In this document: positions 39,901 to 46,160 of the stretch, piece by piece
Numbering within the stretch: the stretch's first letter is position 1
Layout: each line of letters begins with the position of its first letter
Assembly (NCBI GenBank): GCA_949317995.1
Contig: OX439045.1
Span: forward strand, 46,767,693 to 46,831,692
Reading direction: 5' to 3'
DNA length: 64,000 bases
Source of the DNA: Acholoe squamosa
Lineage: Eukaryota; Annelida; Polychaeta; Phyllodocida; Polynoidae
Position numbers and translations under genes: made by a program
The notes under the pieces: generated by a model
The model's input: the letters and a program-made list of their open reading frames with translations, nothing else
What the model was told of the DNA's origin: nothing
Database searches by the model: none

Positions 39901-40627
39901 GCTATTTTATTGTAGTAACACTAGGTCTTATGAGATTGTAAGAGATGTGCCTACGCTAACATTGCATAGGTAGCGATGGCAGAGCCTTTTGAATTAACCT
40001 CCAGGTGTGCTCTACCTCACGACTGTAATTGTGTCCCATTTGGGAGAGGAGTTTTTATGTCTTATGCATTTACTCACAAATCAGGTGAAATTTAAAAAGT
40101 TTAATTTCATCGGACCAATTGGAGTGCATCACAATGGAATCAGTATAGTGTTCTTAAGCTGATAGCTGCCTGATAGAATCTGAAAGTAAAATCAGCTTTT
40201 GTGGAAGGGGTATGGAAATACCCTCCCGATGGCAAAATGATCCCTGCCAATTCAATTTTTCGCTATCGGCCAACTCATCTCTGACGAGAACATTCACTGC
40301 AAAGATGACATGGTAAATCTATTTTATCCCAAACAGGACCCGATGTGAATTGGCTTTGGTGGGATCAATGCGTTATGGTACCTCTAGAAATTATGTAATC
40401 ATGGCCATAAAAACATAGATTAATAAACGGTGGAATCATACATCATCAACTTACCCCTGGCATGATAACACGTTCTACATCACTGAAGATAGTGTCCCAG
40501 TCCTCTCCTGTAGCAGGTGCATCGGCAGGGATGAGATTGCGCATGTAGCCAGGTTTCACATCTGGGAAGACCCTTCGGGACCGAATAGACTCCAAGTAGT
40601 CAGCAATATAGTCCACCATTTCCTTGC
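5097..40627 (-). CDS. HDC: Histidine decarboxylase, 12 exons seen, 5' end missing
   Basis: Group II PLP-dependent decarboxylase predicted to convert L-histidine to histamine in the cytosol. Exons, in transcript order: 40627-40455, 16874-16761, 16257-16135, 14140-14006, 13577-13434, 13120-13054, 9586-9424, 9117-9047, 8101-8082, 7779-7681, 6504-6403, 6140-5097. All junctions are AG/GT and all phases agree, giving about 751 residues against about 662 in human HDC. Visible landmarks are the [11 protein letters not shown] histidine region, [16 protein letters not shown] (Schiff-base lysine), the LYLKH loop tyrosine, PLSRRF and FEIPAKR. Serine in PLSRRF and the FEIPAKR and FTVTS segments favour HDC; aromatic-amino-acid decarboxylase has PLGRRF. 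The first exon comes in at phase 1 (codon split before GC), so a start exon must lie upstream; I did not find it. The C-terminal tail is not recognisable beyond composition. The enzyme family is certain and the HDC subfamily very likely; substrate use is inferred. Confidence 0.95.
6403..6504 (-). CDS. HDC: HDC exon: [17 protein letters not shown] block
   Basis: 34 codons, phase 0: [17 protein letters not shown] then [17 protein letters not shown]. It aligns directly with human FEIPAKRHLGLVVFRLK, a stretch that differs clearly in DOPA decarboxylase (FEICVEVILGLVCFRLK). Acceptor TTTTGTAG, donor GTAATA. Confidence 0.95.
6596..7488. mobile_element. 0.9-kb MITE in an HDC intron
   Basis: Left end TACACTCTAAAAAATGTGG; right end read inward TACACACTAAAAAATGTG. 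Both start at TA. Sub-terminal AAACACTTTT words are repeated many times in both halves (for example 6640-6690 and 7280-7480), giving a fold-back shape. No coding content. Confidence 0.8.
7681..7779 (-). CDS. HDC: HDC exon: [10 protein letters not shown] specificity block
   Basis: 33 codons, phase 0: [18 protein letters not shown] then [15 protein letters not shown]. The serine in PLSRRF aligns with human HDC Ser354; aromatic-L-amino-acid decarboxylases have glycine there. This is the best single indication of histidine as substrate. Acceptor TTTACAG, donor GTATGT. Confidence 0.95.
8082..8101 (-). CDS. HDC: HDC 20-bp micro-exon
   Basis: Twenty bases between TCTCCCAG and GTAAGT, coding (G)AAIDYM. 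The phase works only if it is included: 1 nt carried in plus 20 gives complete codons, leading into HWQVPLS. Human DOPA decarboxylase also has an exon of about 20 bp at this place, so the structure looks ancestral. Confidence 0.9.
8102..9046. other. HDC intron, nothing found
   Basis: AT-rich intron between the micro-exon and the catalytic-loop exon. Only a short ACTGACAATCAGTCTGACAA direct repeat near 8573 was noticed. Confidence 0.6.
9047..9117 (-). CDS. HDC: HDC exon: flexible catalytic loop
   Basis: 71 nt coding [23 protein letters not shown] between two split codons (Trp before, Gly after). The tyrosine in LYLKH corresponds to the mobile-loop tyrosine needed for decarboxylation in HDC and DOPA decarboxylase. 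Donor GTGAGT. Confidence 0.93.
9118..9423. other. HDC intron, nothing found
   Basis: 306-bp intron; donor GTGAGT after the lysine exon, acceptor TTTTTAG before the loop exon. Confidence 0.7.
9424..9586 (-). CDS. HDC: HDC exon: PLP-lysine exon (NPSKW)
   Basis: 163 nt reading [18 protein letters not shown] through [18 protein letters not shown]. The aspartate of HIDAAYAG pairs with the pyridine nitrogen, and the lysine of NPSKW forms the internal aldimine. NPSKW and VHFDC are HDC-like; DOPA decarboxylase has NPHKW and VNFDC. Acceptor AAAAG, donor GTGAGT; both flanking codons are split and restored exactly by the neighbouring exons. Confidence 0.95.
10447..11290 (-). pseudogene. LINE endonuclease remnant
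   Basis: The minus strand reads, in broken frames, [56 protein letters not shown] followed by RPPDG, then [22 protein letters not shown] and [14 protein letters not shown]. This order (VFYRPP, DFN, LDLIFTD, LSDH) is diagnostic of the apurinic-type endonuclease domain of non-LTR retrotransposons (CR1/L2/jockey-like). In-frame stops and missing reverse transcriptase show a dead, 3'-less fragment. It lies in the HDC intron in the same orientation as HDC. Confidence 0.85.
12126..12863. mobile_element. 738-bp MITE flanked by TTAA
   Basis: Left TTAA-AGGTATATTCCAC (12126-12142) and right GTGGAATATACCT-TTAA (12847-12863) form a perfect 13-bp TIR with TTAA on each side. TTAA duplications are typical of piggyBac- and Kolobok-type transposons. 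AT-rich interior without coding capacity. Confidence 0.88.
13054..13120 (-). CDS. HDC: HDC exon: [14 protein letters not shown] block
   Basis: 67 nt coding [22 protein letters not shown] plus one base of a split cysteine codon. Human HDC has CATLGTTGVCAFD here. Acceptor CTTTTTCTAG, donor GTAAGT. It was identified by extending the phase from the preceding exon, since it is too short for a long open frame. Confidence 0.93.
13121..13433. other. HDC intron, nothing found
   Basis: 313-bp intron with a poly-T/CTCTCT tract near 13200-13220; no embedded element recognised. Confidence 0.7.
13434..13577 (-). CDS. HDC: HDC exon: AHSSVEKA histidine block
   Basis: 48 codons, phase 0, from [20 protein letters not shown] to EGLIPFF. 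The histidine of AHSSVEKA stacks on the pyridoxal ring in characterised family members. SLRGE and REGLIPFF match the human order. Donor GTAAGA. Confidence 0.95.
13578..14005. other. HDC intron, nothing found
   Basis: 428-bp AT-rich intron between the AHSSVEKA and TASEATF exons. Confidence 0.7.
14006..14140 (-). CDS. HDC: HDC exon: [14 protein letters not shown] block
   Basis: 45 codons, phase 0, from [20 protein letters not shown] to LVCYCSDQ. It corresponds to human STVSESTLIALLAARK through AYASDQ and supplies cofactor-contacting residues just before the conserved histidine of the next exon. The acceptor has a strong polypyrimidine tract ending TTTCAG; donor GTAATG. Confidence 0.95.
14141..16134. 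other. HDC intron, nothing found
   Basis: About 2 kb of intron with no protein similarity or TIR pair that I could recognise. Short open frames here are not supported. Confidence 0.55.
16135..16257 (-). CDS. HDC: HDC exon: [10 protein letters not shown] block
   Basis: 41 codons, phase 0 at both ends, from [19 protein letters not shown] to MGGGVIQ. The [10 protein letters not shown] segment is nearly invariant in the family and GGGVIQ leads into the cofactor phosphate-binding region. Donor GTGAGT, acceptor TTTTGTAG. Confidence 0.95.
16258..16760. other. HDC intron, nothing found
   Basis: 503-bp intron without obvious repeats. Confidence 0.65.
16761..16874 (-). CDS. HDC: HDC exon: [13 protein letters not shown] block
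   Basis: Exactly 38 codons, phase 0 at both ends, starting [17 protein letters not shown] and ending [10 protein letters not shown]. This is the conserved substrate-pocket stretch of group II decarboxylases. The acceptor is TTTGCAG and the donor GTTAGT. The 23.6-kb intron before it houses the nested transposon. Confidence 0.95.
16875..19878. other. 3' part of the 23.6-kb HDC intron, nothing firm
   Basis: AT-rich non-coding sequence. Open frames near 18125 and 19567 show no recognisable domains or plausible splice context. Confidence 0.5.
19879..20155. repeat. Small inverted-repeat element
   Basis: GGAGGCTGTTGTGAAAAGAT at about 19879 pairs with the reverse complement near 20128-20155 (GGAGGCTGTTGCAAAAAGAA when inverted), over about 28 nt. 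Size and shape suit a MITE; no target duplication was identified. Confidence 0.6.
20156..22899. other. Intron sequence, nothing found
   Basis: Non-coding. No TIR pair or protein remnant recognised up to the element at 22900. Confidence 0.5.
22900..24362 (+). mobile_element. 1.46-kb non-autonomous TIR element, copy 1
   Basis: Starts CCCAGCAAATTGTCGT and ends ACGACAATTTGCTGGG, a perfect 16-bp inverted repeat. The interior is mostly degenerate tandem units of about 60-90 bp built on GTGATCACTC and CACCAGGGATGGCGA (left half) and TTGGCGATGGTGGTGATAAG (right half), around a unique stretch at 23500-23860. No credible coding frame. Target-site duplication is unclear. Two further copies are in this window. 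Confidence 0.9.
24363..27049. other. Intron sequence, no firm gene
   Basis: Mostly featureless. The minus-strand frame at 26437-26186 contains an ordinary-looking stretch ([18 protein letters not shown]) that I cannot assign; see findings. A short stem (AGCCCATG / CATGGGCT-like) lies near 25165-25198. Confidence 0.4.
27201..27248. repeat. TA microsatellite, left of transposon
   Basis: An uninterrupted run of 24 AT units directly abutting the left TIR. Short open frames across it are artefacts of the repeat. Confidence 0.95.
27249..27275 (+). repeat. Left terminal inverted repeat of the 9.66-kb transposon
   Basis: Starts GGGTGATTCCTGTGAACTG and ends CCCACCT. It is the reverse complement of 36881-36907 at 21 of 27 positions, with a perfect TCCTGTGA core and perfect CCCACCT inner edge. 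It directly follows the (TA)n tract. Confidence 0.85.
27641..28395 (+). promoter_or_regulatory. 5' cluster of the 16-bp motif TGTAACGCGCTTGATC
   Basis: Copies at 27641-27656, 27985-28000, 28349-28364 (GACC variant) and 28380-28395 (GATG variant), spaced by about 344, 364 and 31 bp. They lie between the left TIR and the first coding exon. Position and repetition fit transposase-binding subterminal repeats or promoter operators; the role is inferred. Confidence 0.7.
28734..28915 (-). promoter_or_regulatory. Two inverted copies of the 16-bp motif
   Basis: CATCAAGCGCGTTAC occurs at 28734-28748 and 28901-28915, opposite in orientation to the four upstream copies and 350-530 bp before the first coding exon. 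A third inverted copy is at 36707-36722 near the right end. Opposed copies near both ends are what a synapsing transposase would see. Confidence 0.65.
29264..29548 (+). CDS. Transposon gene exon 1: basic N-terminus
   Basis: ATG at 29264 lies two bases after a good acceptor (CCTTTTCAG), suggesting an upstream non-coding exon. 95 codons, ending GCTGAG|GTATGA. The protein is Arg/Lys/Glu-rich and helical ([20 protein letters not shown]), like the charged N-terminus common in this kind of transposase. GC content is far above the surrounding intron. Confidence 0.8.
29264..33989 (+). CDS. Transposase-type protein, 4 exons (long form, about 1,250 aa)
   Basis: Exons 29264-29548, 29746-30120, 30324-30613 and 31187-33989 join in phase (0, 0, then a split Ala codon GC|C) to about 1,250 residues. 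Predicted to be the recombinase of the enclosing transposon. Order: a basic helical N-terminus ([16 protein letters not shown]), Ala/Pro/Lys-rich linker, acidic stretch, five 18-residue repeats, and an RNase-H-like core with [24 protein letters not shown] and [11 protein letters not shown]. Then a CCW motif, a basic linker, and a C-terminal block with [18 protein letters not shown] that resembles a small chromatin-reader barrel. The FAEN...SDG/SQY...HGKG.DG pattern is familiar from animal transposon proteins, but I do not assert the family name. The long exon is also open without splicing from ATG 31212 (925 aa). The reading frame is intact, so the copy may be recent. Confidence 0.8.
29746..30120 (+). 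CDS. Transposon gene exon 2: Ala/Pro/Lys-rich linker
   Basis: 125 codons, phase 0 at both ends, acceptor TTATTCAG, donor GTAAGT. Begins [18 protein letters not shown], then proline/alanine and [11 protein letters not shown] repeats reminiscent of linker-histone tails, then an RGRGRG stretch. Probably disordered and DNA- or nucleus-associated; that is inference from composition. Confidence 0.75.
30324..30613 (+). CDS. Transposon gene exon 3: acidic/proline segment
   Basis: 96 codons plus two bases (phase 2). Begins [17 protein letters not shown], has two acidic clusters, then an Arg-rich [18 protein letters not shown]. Acceptor CATCAG, donor GTAAGT. The donor phase fits both the short exon at 30812 and the long exon at 31187. 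Confidence 0.78.
30812..30845 (+). CDS. Alternative short terminal exon with stop
   Basis: After the acceptor TTTACAG, the split Ala codon becomes GCT and is followed by [10 protein letters not shown]-stop (TGA 30843-30845). AATAAA follows at 30859-30864. Using it gives a protein of about 328 residues with the charged N-terminal half but no catalytic core. Whether it is used needs RNA evidence. Confidence 0.6.
30859..30864 (+). terminator. Polyadenylation signal AATAAA for the short form
   Basis: Canonical hexamer 14 bases after the short-form stop codon. It precedes the two motif copies at 30959 and 31065, which separate the short terminal exon from the catalytic exon. Confidence 0.55.
30959..31080 (+). 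promoter_or_regulatory. Motif pair between short terminal exon and catalytic exon
   Basis: Copies at 30959-30974 (GGTC variant) and 31065-31080, each starting a 106-bp unit that continues AAAATGATAT and ends ATAGAATAAGGCC. A related unit begins at 28380. They sit just before the catalytic exon and could serve as an internal promoter or splice/polyadenylation switch; this is speculative. Confidence 0.55.
31187..33989 (+). CDS. Transposon gene catalytic exon
   Basis: Opens after the acceptor TTTGTTTGCAG; stop TAG 33987-33989. Contains five 54-bp repeats (31419-31685). Possible catalytic acids are the Asp of MDFAEN (32538-32540), of TDDRKHD (32688-32693), of SDSPSSQ (32793-32795) and of GPCDG (32919-32921). 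Which three form the metal site is not resolved. The motif order and the HGKG..DG..G..KR segment match an animal DNA-transposon protein family. The tail (33630-33986) forms a separate domain. Confidence 0.85.
31419..31685 (+). repeat. Coding minisatellite, 54 bp x 5
   Basis: Five near-identical 54-bp units, starting at 31419, 31473, 31527, 31581 and 31635, in frame, each coding [18 protein letters not shown]. The last unit diverges at its end (AQEQ). The lack of synonymous differences implies recent expansion. Predicted helical, lying between a coiled coil ([14 protein letters not shown]) and the core. Confidence 0.95.
34063..36353 (+). repeat. 363/382-bp tandem satellite at the 3' end of the transposon
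   Basis: About six and a half units. TGTAACGCGCTTGAYC copies mark the period at 34084, 34447, 34810, 35192, 35574, 35956 and 36338. The first two intervals are 363 bp and the next four 382 bp; the longer type gained a GTATCCGCCTGCGCGGAGGG segment after the motif. Units are nearly identical, with a few substitutions (for example 35640-35740). No coding function; open frames in them are repeats of one non-coding frame. Confidence 0.95.
36707..36722 (-). promoter_or_regulatory. Inverted motif copy near right TIR
   Basis: GATCAAGCGCGTTACA, an exact reverse complement of the 16-bp motif, 159 bp from the right TIR. It faces the forward copies of the satellite. Confidence 0.65.
36881..36907 (-). 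repeat. Right terminal inverted repeat of the 9.66-kb transposon
   Basis: On the plus strand it begins AGGTGGGCGAACTCACAGG and is followed by CATATATA. It pairs with the left repeat at 27249-27275. Confidence 0.85.
36908..36960. repeat. TA microsatellite, right of transposon
   Basis: An ATATATAGGT start, then an uninterrupted TA run to 36960. It mirrors the left tract. Confidence 0.93.
37071..39159. other. Intron sequence with one short tandem repeat
   Basis: AT-rich. A duplicated CGCCCTGCACTGGTTCT unit lies at about 38870-38905. No coding remnant recognised. Confidence 0.5.
39160..40002. mobile_element. Possible 0.84-kb inverted-repeat element
   Basis: 39160-39197 and 39965-40002 are inverted copies over 38 nt with one mismatch (GGAGGTTAATTCAAATGGCT... 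/ ...CCATCGCTACCTATG). A second nested hairpin lies at about 39420-39520 (TAAATATATA...TATATATTTA). Non-coding. Confidence 0.7.
40455..40627 (-). CDS. HDC: HDC exon: N-terminal decarboxylase segment
   Basis: Codes 57 residues beginning [15 protein letters not shown] and ending DVERVIMPG, the standard N-terminal block of HDC and aromatic-amino-acid decarboxylases (dimer-interface helices, then PDVKPGY). The acceptor TTCTATTCAG lies just 5' and the donor GTAAGT just 3'. The exon begins with the last two bases of a split codon, so it is not the first coding exon. In-frame sequence upstream of the acceptor includes a methionine, but the family alignment and the acceptor argue that this is intron. 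Confidence 0.93.
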
Positions 40628-42609
40628 CTGAATAGAAACAAAAGTCCATTACTCTGAAGTTGAAATCGGTTGTATTAAATAAATGACCATTGTAAAACCC
40701 CATCACAAAACGCAATGCAGCAGAAACCTTGAGTCAAAAGGTAAATTGGGCATACAGCCACCAGCTGTACCTACAAGCACTAACTGATCCTTTACACAGT
40801 TGTCTCGTGCTGATCAATTATTGGCAATAGACCTGATCTATAAGTCTATATTAGGAGAAATCGGTGGTTTGTAATCAATGAAAATCACTAGAGGTACTAC
40901 TGAAAAATCTATGTTAATACCTTAATTATTTGCTTATGGCCCGAAAATTGGGTTTCTCTGCATAATTTCAAATATCCATTCATTCTTCAAACAGACACAA
41001 CCTATAAATACTCGATTAAAACCATATGCTCACTGATTTCATTTTAATCGCATCAAAATCATTTTATCTCCATCATTCTCAGCACATCTATAGCTGTACC
41101 CCATTTACCACACAGCAATGAACTGCATTCTGTTTCCATTGATTTATGCACACAATTATACAACTTCCCCTTCATAAAGGCCAAATTCACCTCTATCAGT
41201 GTCTATTACCAACTGCGGGCTCACCTGTGCCACCCTGGTCCACCTGAGGGCCACTAACGTCAGCCCCTGGCTGTGTCCGATATGACATTATTGATATGAG
41301 TTGGACTAAAGACAGCTAGAGACTTGTTTGGGGACTGATCAGAGATGGCTGGGCAGTGAGGCTGCGGGATGTGGCCAGTGAGCTGCCAGTTTGCCGCTGG
41401 GCCCACCACGCCACCAGGATGGCCTTGGTTTCCACCCGCCAACTCAGCCCCAGGCTGTATCTTCCCTTAGTCCTCCTCCTGTGTGCCAGGTCTACTCTCC
41501 TGCCTTCTACGCCTCTGTAATAGGCAACCCCAGCCCCAAATTAACACTCAATTAATCATAATAATTATTATAACAAAAAAAGTCATTATCAGCCACAAGT
41601 TTTAGTGGGGATCATAGGTATGTTATCGAAGCTCCTCATCACCTTTTGCTAAAAGGGTTTTCGTTATGTATTCCTCCCCCTCCCCAAAAGAGCCATTGGC
41701 AAGGCTCTCAAAAACCTCTCGTCACTAATACAGTTACAGACAGACATTTCCGCTGTTGAATTATGTTAATTCCGTATCTTTGATGCTTTAAAGCCTCTTT
41801 ACATCACCATTGAGTGATATGATATGAGGGATGAATAAGTTATAAATTCTGTTCCCATCTAGGCGGAAGACCATTATTTATTACCAGTAGTTGGTGAAGG
41901 GTATAAAGTTGCTATCTAATTGTTTTTCCATACATTTGGAGGTGAATCACTTCTCTCGGGTTCTATTTCTGTATTGCTGCCAGGCATTTGACAATTACGA
42001 GTAGTTCAACTAGACACCTCGCGTATATGTGGCATTTATGATTAACTATTGAATCGCAAGACCTAAAAGATCCATTGCTTCTTATTACACCCATGTATCT
42101 ATAGAGCTATGTATAGCTTTGCCTTTTCTGACTAGATCTATATCTAAGTCATCAACGAGCACTTTTAACGTGTTAAACGTGACCATACTCTTTAAAATTT
42201 GACATGGCACTCATTAATCAGCTTCTAATCTAGTTACAATAGAACCGGGGTTTGAATTAGGTAAATTAGGCGGTGAAGCGTTGCACCTTCAGGTCACGTG
42301 CCTACAGGCTCCCTCTCTAGGCCAATCAGAAGGCAGGATGTGAGAAAGCCCTGATTACTGAGTCGTTGCTAGTGCAGTCCTGCTTCCGGTGGGCTGAGGG
42401 GGGTATGCTGAGGAGGATACACTTTGCTTCCCATATATACTTGATTACAAATCGTGTTAGTGGCAAAAACGACACTCCCTCATTAGTGAAAAAACAGTGC
42501 TGAATTCAAATGAAAATTCTATCTATGAAGTGGTGACCTGTTGTGAATTACTAATATTTCAAGCACTTCTTGGTCAAGTCTGATAGAGTATTTCCAATAA
42601 CCCAGCCTT
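40628..42609. other. HDC 5' intron or upstream region
   Basis: The missing HDC start exon should lie here or further right. No ATG-to-donor segment coding the expected short N-terminus was recognised. 40947-41183 is a duplicated block (copy at 45573-45810). Confidence 0.45.
40947..41183. repeat. Duplicated block A, copy 1
   Basis: Starts ATTGGGTTTCTCTGCATAAT and is matched almost base for base by 45573-45810, with a few small indels and substitutions. Direct orientation, 4.6 kb apart. Confidence 0.9.
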
Positions 42610-42831
42610 CCCAGCAAATTGTCGTGAGTCCTCGTCAACCTGTGTGAAGTGGCTCACACATGTCGCTAGATGGAACACGACGTCGTTATAGCACAAGATC
42701 ACCAGGAATAGCAATTGCTATGGCATGTGAGTCTAACACACAGTGGCGAAAGATGACGGAATGAGTTATCACTCAAAAAGGAGTCACCATTGATGACCAA
42801 TCATGGCGACAGATGACGACAATTTGCTGGG
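42610..42831 (+). mobile_element. 222-bp deletion derivative of the 1.46-kb element
   Basis: Carries the same 16-bp ends (CCCAGCAAATTGTCGT and its complement). The first about 110 bp match the left end of the 22900 copy and the last about 110 bp its right end; the middle is deleted. Confidence 0.9.
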
Positions 42832-42945
42832 TTATATCCAGAAAATACCTGCAAATTACTTGAGGGTTTAAAACAATAATACAATAAGGGTAGACACGTA
42901 TCCAGACCTCCATTTTACTCGATTAAAGTGAGGGCACATGTCAGA

Positions 42946-43491
42946 TCTTTAGCTGACAAAAAAGTCTTTAGCTGACAAAAGGATACCCTTTTGTACCTTT
43001 TGTCAGCTAAAGACTAATATGAGTGCTTTACCCAGCAAAAGTCGCTTTAAAGTAAACATCTTTACCTGACAAAGAACTTTACAAAAGACTTTAGGCCACA
43101 AAAGGCTTTAGCTAACAGACCCTATACAGAGTTCCTAGGTTCCAAAATTGGGAAATCAATCAGACTTTAGCATTTGTGCTTTAAAGCAACTTTTGTCGGG
43201 TATAGGATTGTCAGCTAAAGACTGGTCGATTTTCCAGTCTATTTTGGTACCTAAGAGCTGTATGTCAGGTTTGTCAGATAAAGACTGGGCCAGTCAATTT
43301 CCTAGCCTCGTTTGATACCTGTGTATAGGGTTTATTAGCTAAAGCCCTTTATGGCCTGAGACCTTTTGTCAGGTAAAGCTTTTTGTCGGGTAAAGAAGTT
43401 TGTGCTTTATAGCAACATTTGTCGGGTAAAGTGTCCATGTTAGTCTTTAGCTGACAAAAGGGTATCCTAAAGACGTTTTGTCAGCTAAAGA
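42946..43491. mobile_element. 0.55-kb fold-back MITE
   Basis: Begins TCTTTAGCTGACAAAA and ends TTTTGTCAGCTAAAGA. The word CTTTAGCTGACAAAAG and its complement recur at least eight times inside, with GGGTATCC next to both ends. Non-coding. Confidence 0.8.
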
Positions 43492-45170
43492 CCCGACAGA
43501 GCACTATATCCCGTTTCGGTATAACTCCCATCCCCTACCTAGAACATAAGAATCCAGCAGTTTAAATAGTAAAAGGGTAAAACAAACCAGATTTCAATTG
43601 TAATGCTTCAGGCGGGATGTTCAAAAAGTCAAGGATCGCATGGAGAGCGACCAACATACTTCTTATATGCATCAAGTTCTCTCTATAAAAATACACGGCA
43701 TTGATCAGGCTTTTAGTAATCGTTAGCCATCATGAACGAGTTCTGAAGGCTAACTGCTGATAGCGTGAAACAGGATGAACACGCCGAGACAAATCTTAAT
43801 TCATGGCAAGGGATGGGGGGCAAGTGCCTCTACTCATCGATTTAAACACAATTAGTCATATATACATATGGATGTATTATGTAAGGTTTATAGAAAAATA
43901 GTATGTTTTAACTTCACTCAAAACCTGGCATCATACTGACGGCTTAGGTCGTCAGGCCATCATTTTGACCCCCTAAGGTAGTTCCTTTAGGTATTGTCAA
44001 CCTGAGGACCTAAAGTCGTCACCACTGACTAGTTTCGGAAATGCCAGGTTTTGTTTGTTGATGTTCTACTTTCAGATCCCCCTCCCCTTTTTTTTTGCTA
44101 ACACACTACCATATTGGTCTAACATGAAAGGTGGGATTTGCAAAGCTTGTGCATATTTATCGTGAGGTCCTGGCAAATTCTGGGGGAGGGTTTGCTGATC
44201 TATAGTTATAAGTTTAGACCCACTCCCCCATTTCCCTACTCCCTACCACACTGAACTAATGTGAGAAGTGCATGGGATTTGGAATTCTTTGCAATTTGTT
44301 TTAAGGGTTTGGCAGCTTTTGGGGTCCTCTTACATCGTCCTTTCTTTTCTTTATGGGTCATTCTGGTGCTTCATTATGGTTGATGCCATTTTAAACCAAT
44401 ATCCCACATTCAGCCTCCCACTTTGAGCATTATGTGTGAAACCCAGCCATTCACTACTAGATTTCCAATAATTGAGACAGCTATCAAGACATGCAGACAA
44501 CATGGTTTCGGAATTAAAGTTGACTCCATCGGTTTCATCACAAATTGTTTTATGAAGCACGGTCAGGTTCAAGGAAATGAATTGGCATGAATTATTTTGA
44601 CACCAATCAATTACTTAAGACAGGAGGGGAGTGGGTGCAGTTGGAAATAGGATGGGGAAGTGTCAAGTTGAACGCAGTTGGTTTGACCTAGGGCAAGCTA
44701 ACACCAAAATGGCTGCAACTAGTTCCATTGTCATATAAATTCTCAACAAGCAATCCCTTTCATAACCACCTTTAAAGTCAATAATGCATTCATCCATTAT
44801 GCCTATTGGCCATCATGTTACATGAGTAGACCGACATACGTGCATCGCGTTGACTCTATGGGGTAGATACGCTCCCTTAAATATTCACTTGAATATTGAT
44901 AAAAATATTGATGAAATATCTTCCATGTGATTTTCTCCAAGGAGTCTGATCATAATATGTATTTCTTCAATCTCCATCAATAAGACCATCGTTGAAATGT
45001 CAGAATAATGCTTTATGAAATGAAAATAGCCTATTTCCCACAACAACAAAAAAACACATGATATTCTAGACAGCTCGATCCAAATCAGCCCATTTTAACT
45101 TATTGTACCAGCATCATTCCCTATTGACTCTGACATATAATACTCTGACAAATATAGATGTTTTATATCA
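43492..45170. other. Non-coding, nothing firm
   Basis: AT-rich sequence. A short TAGGTCGTCAGGCCATCA-type hairpin lies at 43945-44030; no gene seen. Confidence 0.45.
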
Positions 45171-45501
45171 TATTCTCTTAAAGCTATTTCACTGCTCCCT
45201 TTGTTACCATTTGAATCCGTACTTTAATTTGGCCATGATATAGGTAATAGCATCTACTATGTCAACTTTGTGAATAAACCAGCTTTCTCAAAATAATTCT
45301 GGGCACGAAAGGGTTAATGCCCGGATCCTTCTTTCTTTACCTTTGTGGGTAACAGAATGTGGTCTTAGGGTCTTAGCTACGCCTGCCTCCATCCTCAGAA
45401 AACGGAGTTTAAAGTTTTGCTTTGTAAATCAGCAAATAACAAACCCATTCTCAAGGCTTTAAAGTTCAATATCTCAGCAACCGCTTGTCCAATCAACTTG
45501 A
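45171..45501. repeat. Duplicated block B, copy 1
   Basis: Begins TATTCTCTTAAAGCTATTTC and ends TTGTCCAATCAACTTGA. Repeated at 45811-46160. Confidence 0.9.
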
Positions 45502-45572
45502 GTGATTTTCACTAATTTGTTAAGCATTATCTTTGCCCCTTTAATGAAAGACAAACGCATAATGCACCAGGA

Positions 45573-45810
45573 ATTGGGTTTCTCTGCATAATTTCAAATA
45601 TATCCATTCATTCTTCAAACAAACACAACCTAAATACTCGATTAAAACCATATGCTCACTGATTTCATTTTAATCACATCCAAAATCATTTTATCTCCAT
45701 CATTCTCAGCACATCTATAGCTGTACCCCATTTACCACACAGCAATGAACTGCATTCTGTTTCCATTGATTTATGCACACAATTATACAACTTCCCCTTC
45801 AAAAAGGCCA
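45573..45810. repeat. Duplicated block A, copy 2
   Basis: Second copy of 40947-41183, ending AAAAAGGCCA, where it joins directly to the second copy of block B. Confidence 0.9.
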
Positions 45811-46160
45811 TATTCTCTTAAAGCTATTTCACTGCTCCCTTTGTTACCATTTGAATCCGTACTTTAATTTGGCCATGATATAGGTAATAGCATCTACTAT
45901 GTCAACTTTGTGAATAAACCAGCTTTCTCAAAATAATTCTGGGCACGAAAGGGTTAATGCCCGGATCCTTCTTTCTTTACCTTTGTGGGTAACAGAATAT
46001 GACCTGCCCAGTGACTTTTGGTCTTAGGGTCTTAGCTACGCCTGCCCCCAACCTCAGAAAACGGAGTTTAAAGTTTTGCTTTGTAAATCAGCAAATAACA
46101 AACCCATTCTCAAGGCTTTAAAGTTCAATATCTCAGCAACCGCTTGTCCAATCAACTTGA
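45811..46160. repeat. Duplicated block B, copy 2
   Basis: Near-identical to 45171-45501 except for about 20 extra bases (ACCTGCCCAGTGACTTTTG) near 46000. One copy of block B must have moved or been duplicated next to block A. Confidence 0.9.

Noticed and set aside
5097-40627. Aromatic-L-amino-acid (DOPA) decarboxylase as the identity of the host gene
   Set aside because: PLSRRF serine, NPSKW, VHFDC and FEIPAKR all match HDC rather than DOPA decarboxylase (PLGRRF, NPHKW, VNFDC).
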